From: Cadophora sp. MPI-SDFR-AT-0126
Taxonomy: Eukaryota; Ascomycota; Leotiomycetes; Helotiales; Ploettnerulaceae
Direction: 5' to 3'
Length of the DNA: 64,000 nt
Assembly: GCA_020747065.1 (NCBI GenBank)
Contig: JAGMVK010000008.1
Span: 620,001-684,000 of the forward strand
Every line of letters begins with the position of its first letter. The stretch's first letter is position 1. Shown here in pieces: positions 37,101-48,149 of the stretch. Both the position numbers and the translations under genes were made by a program. The notes beneath the pieces are model-generated. The model was not told where the DNA came from, searched no databases, and worked only from the letters and a program-made list of their open reading frames with translations.

Positions 37101-40100
37101 GTACCTATATGATTGATAGACTCGCTGCAAGTCAATAGACTTCATATCTCCATCTATAACTCAGTTCCCGCTATGGACGATGAAGAGAGGAGGTGCGGTC
37201 AGAGAAGTGAGATAGAGAGTTATTGATACACGCTTGCTATCGAAATCTGTGATGCGTGATAAGATTTTAGGAAAGCATTGTTCTTGCTTGCTTCGTGCGA
37301 GGAGAGTAGTTACTTACTCCACACTAAGTCTAACACTGATGATGGGAGATGGGGGATACGAGAGAGAGTGGAGAAAGTGACATAGTCTGCAATACTGATA
37401 CGGATACGCAATTTTTATATGCCGATTGTGGGTTTAATGGAGATACCGACCAGTATGATTTGAAGTATGCTTTGTGCTTTAAATCACATTTCTGAAATAT
37501 AAATTACGAACACTTCAGACAGAGAAAGACGAGTCCGCGGAGAATCAACGGAACAAGAAATTGGGCTGAGTTGTGTTGAGAAAAAAAAAACATTCTTCCC
37601 CACTAAATGGATTAACACCCCTTCCCCCTCCAACTCGCCCTCCAACTCCCCTCGCAAAAAAAGAGGTTGGAAAAGACAAAGCATAACAAGCACTTGAACG
37701 AACCCTAGGATTCAATCTCGTGCGGCCCACCCAATGGCTTGAAGAGATCCGGATTGTGAAGACATGATTCCCCCACAAGGCTCAAAAATTTAAACCATAG
37801 AAAGGGAGGTCTATATCAACCTTAAGAAAGAAAAGTGGAATACTTTGCCGTTCCAAAATAGCTTGACTTAGTACGAGCGAGCGCTGTTGACATTAACTCT
37901 ACTGTCATTGTAATATCAGAGTGTGTTCAGGCTGCTTACGATGCGCGGCATGCAATGTAGAGCGAGCTATCCTGATGTTCGTCCGTACGTGTTGGCTCGG
38001 TTATATATATCTCTGTATGAAATCTGTACACCTCCATCTTGTCCATTATTGAAATCAAAAGAGCTGCATAAAGTCTGGATTGTGGCTAGATTCCGCTGCT
38101 AGAGAGAGGTACATTGAGAAGAGGGTCTAGAGACATTGTTTTTTGTCTTGAAGTGGTTCTTCGTTTCTCTGGGCGCCCTCTTGTCTCTAGGTATCCTCAT
38201 GCTAAGCCAAAGACGCTGAAGCAGATAGCGAAAAGCTTCTTTTTCTGGGCAGGTAGCTAGTCTCAGCAAAGCAAAGCAGATGGAAGAAGAGGGAAAAAAA
38301 AGGGAAAGAACAAGGTTGTCAAACTGGTCGCCAGGTTTCTCGCCGGGAGCAGACTCGGAGATGAAGGGATAAAATTGCTGTGGCATGTAACCTGGTATGG
38401 ATTAGGAGCGTGTCTACGAATCAAGAAAATATACTATGATGTATCCCCAGAATCTTGATGATTCCTTCTTTAGCAATCATCACAGCAAATGCAGCTTCGC
38501 ATATATCTCAATACTTTGACTCCCTTATCCTCTAAGTAGTAAGCAAAGCAAAGCAAAGCGAATATCAGACCATAAACAGCAGAACAAGAAGTACAGAGCA
38601 GATCTGCATAATTCACGAAAGGAAGAATCTGCTTGGCAGCCAAGACTTTACTGGTTTCCCATCAGATAGATGTGTATTTCGCAATCGGAGGTAACCTTGG
38701 TGTTGAGTCTCGACGGGACCATACCATGAGCAAAATACTGGACATGAGTCGAGCACTGCCGATAAGACATACACAAGGCAATTCTCGTAAATGACCACTT
38801 CTTGGCAGCTAAGAACTTCAGGCGACTCTCCTGCAATGTGTTGGCACTGTGAATAAAGCTTGGTGTTGAGAAACTCGAAACTTGACAACACAGAAACAAG
38901 AATAATCACCACGAGTCAGTAAATCTCACCAACTCGTGTTGTATCCGAGTCTTGGCATGGGTTTGTGATCAAAGTTTCGATTTGCGGGTCTTCGGTGTCT
39001 TGGTTGAAGCACTGAGGAAGCTTGGAAGGCGATAACCGATCTTGGAACCTTTGGTCGGGAGTACAAGCAGTCTGATCTATGGATCAGCTGGCTGGCTCAT
39101 CGCGGGGTGACAGCTTGCGGGGTTACAGCTGGTAGGTGCCAGAACGATGGTATAGAAGCACAGTCGGCTAGCTGTGATCGAGATTAGTTAATGTTGGGAC
39201 GATTTGAGGGTCCGGGGAGAGGGCGGGTAGAGCCAACTTCAGTGAAAGTCTGACTGCCTGTGGGAAGTAAATTTTGCTTGTAAAGTAACTGCTGACATGA
39301 CTCACGAAGCCTGTCAAGGATATACTTCGGCTCCCAGGCCTGTCTTGAAGATGTCTTGGCTGAGATGAGGCAGCTCGAATGAAGATGAAGATATAAAAGC
39401 TTGGAAAACTCTCTTCTCCGCAACATGACAAGAGTGCTGAGTACATCACCTGGAAACATAACCAAGCTCCTCCGAGCAGATGGAACAGCTCCTTTTCGCG
39501 CAAAAACTCGCATGAATTTGTTTAAATGAGGATATAAAAAAGTCATGAAAACCTTCTCCGTGAACAGCAAACTACAAGTGGAGACTTTCCATGCGTCGAA
39601 GTCAAAATTTTCGGCCGGTCGGCTTGGCCTTCAAAAGTGGGTGCTTCTCTGTCAGTGTCAAGAGGGGAAACAAGAGGTCTTGGAGTTCTCATTTTCGGAA
39701 AGCTTGGAAATGGTGCGTGGAAGACTTGGCTGGTCGTGATTTTGGTGGGGAGGTGTTGCGGGGGTTGTTTCAATACACGAAGTTGTCAATGGGAGGAAGG
39801 TATGGTATAGGATTTTGTGGAGGTTTGTTCCGTTCTTGCCGTGAGGAAGGGTGGTCGATAAATTGAAGGTATTCGAAGAAATTTCAGAGCTATGTTGTAG
39901 ATGGCTGGTGATTCTGGTTGAATCATAAATGGAAGTCTGAGGCGCATTAGAAGACTTCAAATTAAATATCCGTAGCGCACCCGACATGTCATTCCGCCTC
40001 CGAGGGCTAGATGGATGGCCCCTAGGTCTTCCTTCGAGGGTCCAAATCAGAAACAAGCACTGCCATGAATCCCAAGCAATATGAATGTGCAATCACCCCA

Positions 40101-42137
40101 TACCAAGACCACAACGACTCGGTCTGGATCGCTTCGATCAAGCTATTTCTCCACGATAGGGCAAGCATTAGCGGGGGCGTGACTTCCATACGCCTGAAAC
40201 CAGCGCTGACGAGTCGAGGCCTGCCGTCTGAACATGCAACTCCCAAGACTTCTGCGATGCGAGGCCGAAACACCGCCGAGGAAATAGGGGTCGTCAGTGA
40301 GGCGGGGTGCGTGTCTCAGGCTCACTCCTCCTCTGATGATTATGAACGATGAGACGCCTTGGTAGGAAGAGAAGATTTTTTGCAAGACCGAGGAGTCGGT
40401 ATAGGGCAGGCAGAGCAGAGGTCACAGGAGGGTACAACCCCAGAGGTTCGTCCTCTGTTGGAAAATCCGAGTTGCTGTTTCGGAAGGAAAGGGGTGGCCC
40501 AGATGGGGAATGGGGAATCCCAGAGCACTGAATGCTTAGGCTTGTTAGACTTTAGGGAGCAACAACCACAACAACATAACAGAGAGAGAAGAGAGAAAAA
40601 AGACAGCAAAATAATTCGACGACTGTGGGATGGGTGATGAGCCCTCTGTATATCATCAGCAACATCTTCTGCCAAATTACACAGCGTCTTCCAAGTCGGA
40701 TGCGGCCATCTTAGAGAAGCCCCCTAAAGAGACCAAGCAATCTTGAGTTTCTTGAAATTCTTGGCTGCAGCTGTCACCTACAGGCTCTAGACCCCGCCAT
40801 TTTTTAGTGGGCTGGCGAGCGAGAGCGAGACAACATCACTTCAAAAGATCTCAACCAAAAATTCTCAGAACGCACAAGGAAGAAGACTCACAGATGCGCA
40901 AAAGCAGGTGCTTTCAGAGAAATGATCAGGGAAGAGTGTACGAGTGTATTCGAGATCTGTATTTGGCTTTTACCGCGCTGCCGCGCTTGCATTTTGTTGC
41001 TTCGGGGTGGCTTGCATCGTTGCTCTGATTGTGGCCTGTTTTTCTGTCATGGGTAGGCCTTGGCTTCTACATCTGGATACATGCGGTCCTTTAACGACGG
41101 CGATGGATGTCAACGCGCCACTGGAACTCCTTCTTCCCTCAGCTTTGCCTGTCTCACCGCGGCGTGGAGGTCTGACTGGCAGGAGTTTGCAATTTCTTAT
41201 CCTCTCCATGCTGCTGCCATGCTTGGGCTCGCCTCCACATCCAGACCATCTTTTCCCTGTTCCTTCGACGTTGACAGCATCCACTTCTCCTTGGAAGGAC
41301 CTCATTCGGTAATTCGGAGATTCTGCTACTCCATGAGCATCCTCACTGGATACGGCCAAGCTCGGCGAATAACTTCTCTGTCTCTTTCCCGCGTTTATTC
41401 CGCGAGTAACCCCTGTCAGCCACTGCTTCTTTTGAAATGTTTTGGATATTTTAAGCACCAAAGAGGCTTTTCGAAGCCTGTCAAATTCAGAGGCTCAAAC
41501 CATAATTGGAAAAACCTCGTCTACGGTTGGCTTACACTTCACCGGCATGCCGCAACCCCCGTAAGCCACAACCGGGGCCGTTGGCGGTAGATGGGACAGA
41601 TACACCTCCTTCACCCCTTCCAAGATATCTCTTCTCTTGGTATTCCTGCCAAAGCAGTAAGAGAGACCCAGTTACCCATGGAGAAATCCATCTCCCAAGA
41701 TATTTGGCAGTTACAAGCGTTACAAGACCCTCAGCATCTTGATTCAGACTCGGCCAAATGCTACACGGACATTACCAGTGAGCTTGGTTCTTCGGGGGTC
41801 AGTCAAGCTGACTTGGCCTCCTCGGCCAAAAAGACAGGATGGTAGCCAAGCGGCATGCACGGTTGGAGTTCGGCGTTCATTTATATATCGTCAACTCTTT
41901 CCTCCATCAGACCATTTTGTTTCCTGTCCATCATCATCTCTCGCTCTCTTTCGTCCGCATACATTGAGTTTCTATTCCGTTTTCTTTCATTCCTTCATCC
42001 GTCGATCGGTGGTATTCTTACAGGGCCCGGCGCTCATTTGGTCTTCATTTACATCCTATTATTCAATCTTATTTCCATCTTTCTATTCTTCGCCGACGAC
42101 ACATACCCAGAAAACAAAACTCTCTCTCTAGACCAAC

Positions 42138-43559
42138 ATGAGATCTTCAACATCAACCCTCGCCCTTCTCTTCGCTACTTTGTTCCTTGATAGCGCGTCT
42201 GCATCATGTGGTCACGGTACCAGCTTGTTGAAGCGTAAAGTCAACTACAAGAGACAAGAAGGTGGAGAGGTTGCGAAGACTGTCGAGGTTGGACAGTTCG
42301 GATACATTGGATCTGTTGGCCCGTAGGTGTTCTGTCCTCCCGTCAAACTTCAAAACTAACATTCTCAAGTACCAACTGGGCCGGTCTCGCAGCTGAAAAT
42401 GGTGACTGTGCAGTCAGCAAGCAACAATCACCTATCGATGTGACCAACACCTCGACAACACTCGTCGCTCCAGGTGCTCTCGATATCAAGTTTCCTAATG
42501 TCGAAGCAGCCGAATTCGAAAACATTGGTACCACAATCGAGGTAGTGATGGAAGGAAAGGGCGCCGAGACCGTCGTCGATGGAAAAGCGTAAGCTTTAGC
42601 CAAGTGACTTTTTAACGCACGAGCACTGACTGACATCTCGATCACAGTTTTGCACTCAAGCAATTCCACTTCCACTCACCTAGTGAGCATACTGTCAATG
42701 GCGAATATTTCCCCTTGGAAATGCACATGGTCCATGAAGCAGCCGGTAAGACTTCCCATCTCGCTTACCAGCTAACATGGAAGCTCCACAATGAATACTA
42801 ACACTCCTTCAACAGATGGAGCCATCGCCGTCATCGCCGCTCAATTCCAACTTTCAGAGACCGGCGAGACAACATCCCTCCTGACATCGGTCGTTGAGAA
42901 AATCGGCGCCATCTCCACCCCGGGCTCCGTCACAGAAACCGGTGCTCTCGACTTCGCACCCCTCGTCGACGTCCTCTCCAAGCAGTCACTCTCCACCTAC
43001 GCCGGATCTCTTACCACGCCTCCCTGCGCCGAGGGCCTCACATTCTTCATCACCACCGAGCAATTGCCATTGAACGTCGCGACCTTCAACCAGATCAAGG
43101 CTGTTGTGGGATTCAATGCACGGTTTGCCCAGAATACGGTTGGACAGGATAACCTCCTTGTTGCGAGCGCGAAGGTTGTTGAGCAGGTTGAGGCGGCGGC
43201 CGGTGGAGCAGAAGCCGTTGACGCTGCTCCTGTTGCTGAGGCTGCGAAACCTGCTGAAGCGGCCAAGCCTGCCGTTGCTGAAGGAGCTGCATCTGTAAAT
43301 ACCCCCTCTTCATCTTCCTTCCTTCCTCCTTCCAATTCTCTATCAGCGCCTGTCATTTCAGCAAGGGATCCAGATATATCTAACCTCAAGCTTGTTCCTT
43401 CCACATTATCTTTCTGGCGAAAATTAGAGTCGCTAACCTGTATCTCCTGTCTAGACAACTACTGGCTCCAGTGTCATCAGTGCGGGTAGCTTGGGCGAAG
43501 CGAGTGAGATCGTGAAGGGTCTCACTGGATTGGATCTTGGTGCGCTGTTGGGCAACTAA
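42138..43559 (+). CDS. secreted alpha-class carbonic anhydrase
   Basis: Catalyses hydration of CO2 to bicarbonate, here outside the cell. Five exons: 42138-42322, 42370-42588, 42648-42745, 42816-43294 and 43455-43559, giving 361 aa. A signal peptide (about residues 1-22) is followed by two dibasic sites (KR at 32-33 and 38-39), suggesting Kex2 processing. The alpha-class core is clear: [19 protein letters not shown] (80-86), the zinc ligands His142 and His144 in FHFHSPSEH, the third ligand His161 in EMHMVH, and [14 protein letters not shown]. All three zinc histidines are present. After the catalytic domain comes an Ala/Glu/Pro tail with [23 protein letters not shown] repeats, an exon added through a 160-nt intron, and a short hydrophobic end LDLGALLGN. 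The ATG follows a long pyrimidine-rich leader. Confidence 0.94.
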
Positions 43560-46132
43560 GAGGCTCGATTCGATAACTACTTGGCTTTGATTTTCTCCGT
43601 TTTAATGTTTTGAACTTTTTGTATGCTGAGGGTACGGGTGGGATGGTAGATGTAGTGTTGAGGGTCTGGGTTTTGTTTTGGAGTGGACTGGGATATTGAG
43701 GCGAAGAGAGATGGGTTGAATATAAGGTTGAATGAATGATAGGATATATGAAGACCGCTCAAATAGATGCATAGATGAGTAACAAAGCCATGTTGATACC
43801 CAGTGCCTTTCCTTGCCTCGAACGTTCCGTACTACTTGTCACTGATCTAAGTCTCCGTTGCGTCTCCAACTCTGCCACAAACTCTCCGGAGATACTTTGT
43901 CAATCACAGAGAAGTCTCTACGGCGGCCATGTTTTCACTGACACTGATCAAATCGTTAATTCCTACATTGCAACTATTCTAAGCTCTAGCTATATTCCCT
44001 GATGTCTCTTGCCGTACTGCAGTCATCTTCTTGGAGATCTCCTTCTCATCCCTCATGTTTTGCTTCTATCGCGAGCATCTGGCCCCGAACACCTTACATC
44101 CTCCATGTATCACCCTTTCACTCCAACCCAAAGCCACAAAACTAAACGACAAGTACTCAAGTTCTTGGTATCCAGGTCCAGGCCAGCCCCCGATTCCATC
44201 GATCAAAGTGTCCGCCGACGAGCCCAACACGACCTATTGAGTCGGGTATTAAGTGGCCGACTTTGGCGAGATGCAACTTTTCATTGAATACTCAATTTAA
44301 ATCGCAATTCCGATAGAAAACATAACATCATTTCACTATTCTAAATATTTTCACGTAACACACAGAGGATTCTCCTTTCAAAAGCGTTGTACGTCGACGA
44401 GTAGCGAGTTAAACAGCTTAAGGTTGGTATTCTGAACTTGCCTAAATCATTAGCCACCTAAAACCTGACCCAATAGGACGACGACAACCCCGAAATCCAC
44501 GAACGCATCCGTGCACACGCACATTAGCGAACTTCAGGAGACTGTACTGCTGCCCAAGCCTCGGCCATTTCGTTCGCTCCCCAAACATCCAGATTGGTTG
44601 ATGTCTGCTGGTTTGCAGCGAGTACGAACACATTGAGCCTCCGTTGAACCTTATTCTGAGCTAGAACATGATTTCCCCGTCCGGTCAGATAACGTTGAAA
44701 CAAACCGTTTTGGGTCAACAACTTTGCGGGGGTTTGGTTGGGTCTGGTTGGAATTTGAGTTCACCTAGTTGGTGTAGTTTGCAAGCGGACGGGACATTTG
44801 TTAAGATCCTTGCGGGGATCATCCTTCACTTTATCGCGTAGAAGCTTTTGGGGAAGGTTATTGAGGTGGGCTAGCCTTCCCAAGACCTAAGGAGCCATTT
44901 GAACGAGAAGGTCTGCGAGGAGGGTCGTGGTGATCTGCATGGTATCTTGCGGGGATTACGAATGCGAGTATTTGATTGCAACTGGAGACGGCGAAATATC
45001 TCAATTCTTGAGACTCATCTGAGGAGGCTTCAATATCAGGTTCTAAGACAAATTGCAACTCCTCATGTCACCATGAAGCTTGTTCCGATGATTCGAGGTA
45101 AGTCCACAGACAGATTGAGATACGCAACAATTAGAGACAATTGTTGCGGGCGTCCATCAACAACGCAAACCTTCAATATCACTCCATCACCAGCACACAC
45201 AGCGCGTCAGATCAATCAATTTGGTTTCATACCTGCGCGTTCATACCCTCATTCCCACATTGACTTTGGCATGTGCTGCTGTGCACCAATGACCTTCTCG
45301 CTTGGCTCCCGAACTCTGAGTTTATTTTGACGACTGCTGCCCGAGCTCAAGCTCTCTTCCCTTCTCCATGCTCGGATGCATCCGAGCAACATTCCTCGGG
45401 CAGCTCTGGGGTTTGGTTATCCGAAAACTTGATTCTGCTAGGGTTTGGACGGACTGAGGAGGCTGTAGTCCCGTTCCTCATGTTTCTCACAACATGTTAT
45501 GATAAACGTTCAAGTATGTCTGACATCTAGCGTCCATCTCCAAGGAAAAACCTGTCTTAACTCGCTGCATATAGATGCGTTATCGGCTTGCGGCTTAGTA
45601 TTGCGCCTTACTGGCGTCTCCACAAACTCTACTGAAAGCCTCTCCTGCGTTGTCGATCTGATTCGTGATGTGTTTGGTGGCGGTCATTGACTTCCTAGCC
45701 ATCAGGGCTTAGGATGTGTCAATGCCTGCGTCTCGCCCGAACTCAGGGTGTGCATGTTCCGAGGAAAGTAAAATTTCAAGGTATACATGTTAGACAAATA
45801 GTAATGTAGGTCTGCTCGTGAGCAGGTCATGAGGTAGGAAAGCACCACTCCAGAAGTATCTTTGCCACCATCAGTACTTAAGCTTACAAGAAGTTTATTA
45901 AACACAAAGACCTCCGGGATGCAACAGGAGCAGAAGTGAGAGAAAAGAGACAGAATATGGGGTTGCATCCCCTCCAAAGTACTCATTCAATACCACGATG
46001 TCCCGTTTCTCGTTCATCGATAACAGCACATCACCAAAGGTGAACAGGCCATCGCTAGATTGTTTACACCGGCGGCCATCTACACAACGTCACCCCGAAC
46101 CAGGCAAGCAATTCACCACCAGCTCCACAACC
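43560..46132. other. intergenic region, with a possible gene remnant
   Basis: Mostly unremarkable short frames. A minus-strand frame at 44524-44721 reads protein-like and is described separately as a finding. In phase with the next gene, an ATG at 45998 could extend that protein by 45 residues. Confidence 0.4.
44524..44721 (-). pseudogene. possible C-terminal gene remnant
   Basis: A 65-codon minus-strand frame, ending in TAA, has balanced protein-like composition: NKVQRRLNVFVLAANQQ followed by STNLDVWGANEMAEAWAAV. It stays open upstream for some 20 more codons before an in-frame TGA, and I could not find a convincing upstream exon. It could be the last exon of a small gene, a decayed gene end, or chance. 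No family is recognised. Confidence 0.25.
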
Positions 46133-47353
46133 ATGACGGACGCAAAGGTCCCGCCCCTAGAATTCGCCAAAATGAATCTCGCGTTCTACGTCGACCTCAT
46201 CTCAGCTCTCGAGAACGACGACGATCCCGAATCAGCAACATCTCCCGTCGCAACCGCTAAACGCATCACCTCCTTCAACATGTCGCGCAACGGATCGTGG
46301 AGCCAGATATCGGGCTCGAGTGGTGTACCCAAGGCGTTCACTGCTCCTGGAATGAAAACTGATGTGCGAATCAGGGTTTTCGAGAGAGAATTCCATGTTC
46401 ATTCCGTGGTGCTGCGTCTGTATTCTGCGTTCTTTAGGACATTTCTTGATTCAGCGGATAAGGGCCCTGTGACAGGTGAAGGACAGTTTCGATATGACTA
46501 TGTCTCTGTAATTGATCCCGACGGAGGATGGGGACTTGAAGTTGCGAAACCTGTATGTCTCCCTCCTTCACCTCAAGTCAATGGCTAGAGCAAGCTTACT
46601 CACAAACATCTCCAGGGCGTACAATCCCCCGCAGTTCTCAGCCCCCTCAAAGAAGGCATGGAAAGCAGCACCGACGAGATCGCCTTTGAGAAGCTCCTCT
46701 GCGCTATGTACCACAAGAAATACAGCATCACTGGTCTTCGCGAACTCTCCGACATGACCCGCCTCGCAGACTTCTACTGCTGTCTCCCGACCTTCTCCTC
46801 CTCCCTCTACTCCGCACTATGGCACAGTCCCGCCCTGATCGCCGAGATCCCATCAAACAGCAACTCCACACTCATCCTCGCTCAGAAACTCCGCCATCCG
46901 CTCTTATTTCGCGAAGCTCTCGTACACGTCGTCTGTCAATGGAAAGGTTACAGCCATTTCCTGGAGGGGCATTACGGACTTGTGTGTGCTGTTACTTCGG
47001 CTTACAATCGTGTTTGTGAGAGGCTGCTTGCTGCTAATCAGGAGATTTTCATTGCGATGCAGCTGGGTGGGCAAGTCAAAGTCGACATCAGTGCTGCAAC
47101 CAGCGGGCTGGAAAGAGAAGAGATCCCCACGCAAAACGCGCATTTCTACAGACATTTGTATAATCAGTGGGAGGGGGAGCAGGAGGATGGCATGCAGAAT
47201 GTTGTTGAGGCGCTGAGGGTGCTGTTGGAGAATAATTTGGCGCTGGACAGGAAGGGTGGGCTGGCTGGGGAGGACGAGTATAAGAATGGGTTCCTCTGTG
47301 CAGAGATATCAGACTCGGAATTGCCGTGGAACTTGGAGGAAGAGGATTGGTGA
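46133..47353 (+). CDS. BTB/POZ domain protein
   Basis: Two exons, 46133-46552 and 46616-47353 (63-nt intron), encode 385 aa. The BTB fold is marked by TDVRIRVFEREFHVHSVVL (76-94) and LYSAFFRTFLDSAD, followed after an acidic link by FEKLLCAMYHKKY (165-177) and LSDMTRLADFYCCLPTF. BTB domains mediate protein-protein contacts, often as adaptors for Cul3 ubiquitin ligases. Stand-alone BTB proteins of this type are numerous in ascomycetes and mostly uncharacterised. No Kelch, BACK or zinc-finger domain can be seen after it. The start is ambiguous: the ATG at 46133 has good context (CAACCATGA), but an in-frame ATG at 45998 would add a Ser/Thr-rich extension. Confidence 0.85.
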
Positions 47354-48149
47354 AGTGTAGAGGGTTGTGTTGCTGTCGGTTCTTGTTGCATGGGATGGAG
47401 TGAAAATGTTTGTTTTGGAATTAGGCGTCACAGAGGGTACGTGGATAGCGGGCGTCTCTTGTTTGGAACTGATGTCAGTCTTTTCTGTTTGAGTAAGAGA
47501 AATATCCAGGCGTGCAAGAATTGGCGACGCACCGGTGGATTTATGATATGGAAAATCGAAAGCACGAGAGTGTACCAGCCCTGCTCGTCGACCAGGCTTA
47601 TGAATGATGAAAAATAATGAAAGAGGAATAACGAAGCAATAAAGACCACTTGTATGAATTTGACGTTCCCGATATCCTGAAAAAGTGATCATCGATGGTT
47701 CACTTACGCAGCATCAAAGATTCTCGAGTAATACCGGCTACCAGTCTAAGGTGCAGAGGAGACACATTCCTCCGTGAATGGTCAAAATCGAGGAAGCCTT
47801 GCCAATTCTTAATCTTACGTTTGGAGTCCGAGGCTGATTTCTGAGGTATTCGGACCGCTGATTCCTCTCCTTCATACCACAGCATCACAGCAACACAGCA
47901 ATCCGTTGTAGTCTTCCAAACAAATATTGACGAGCTTCTGTATCTGAATCCCCGCGATGAGCACTGAGCACTGACCAGCTCGCTAATCTGGTTATCTCAC
48001 GCTAAACCATCCCCTGCATTAGTCCCAGTCAATGACGTTCATGATATCGAAGCTCGCGTCCATCTCGTCCTCCAGAAGAAACAACAATTGAAGGTTTCGC
48101 ATCCCAGGAGCGAGAACTTGCTGCTTTCATATTCCCAAGTCTCATTTTG
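47354..48149. other. intergenic region
   Basis: This is the 3' flank of the BTB gene and the promoter of the photolyase gene. No coding frame is supported. Confidence 0.5.

Larger units (their letters stand above)
33523..42137. other. 8.6-kb gene-poor region upstream of srk1 and the carbonic anhydrase gene
   Basis: No coding gene is supported over this long stretch. Frames such as 40970-41461 (-), 41060-41590 (+) and 39658-40092 (-) have no motif, no signal peptide and no exon partners. It lies between two divergent genes, so both ends are promoter and leader; the last 250 bp before the carbonic anhydrase are strongly pyrimidine-rich. Simple repeats occur at the srk1 end. Noncoding RNAs or lineage-specific short genes could hide here, but the sequence alone does not show them. 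Confidence 0.5.

Noticed and set aside
38630..38890. Apparent direct repeat around TTGGCAGC(C/T)AAGA and CTTGGTGTTGAG
   Set aside because: Only two short phrases recur about 170 bp apart, and the sequence between them does not align.
40970..41590. Long overlapping frames on both strands (163 and 176 codons)
   Set aside because: No motif, no signal peptide, no exon partner, and antisense frames of similar quality. Most likely chance openings.
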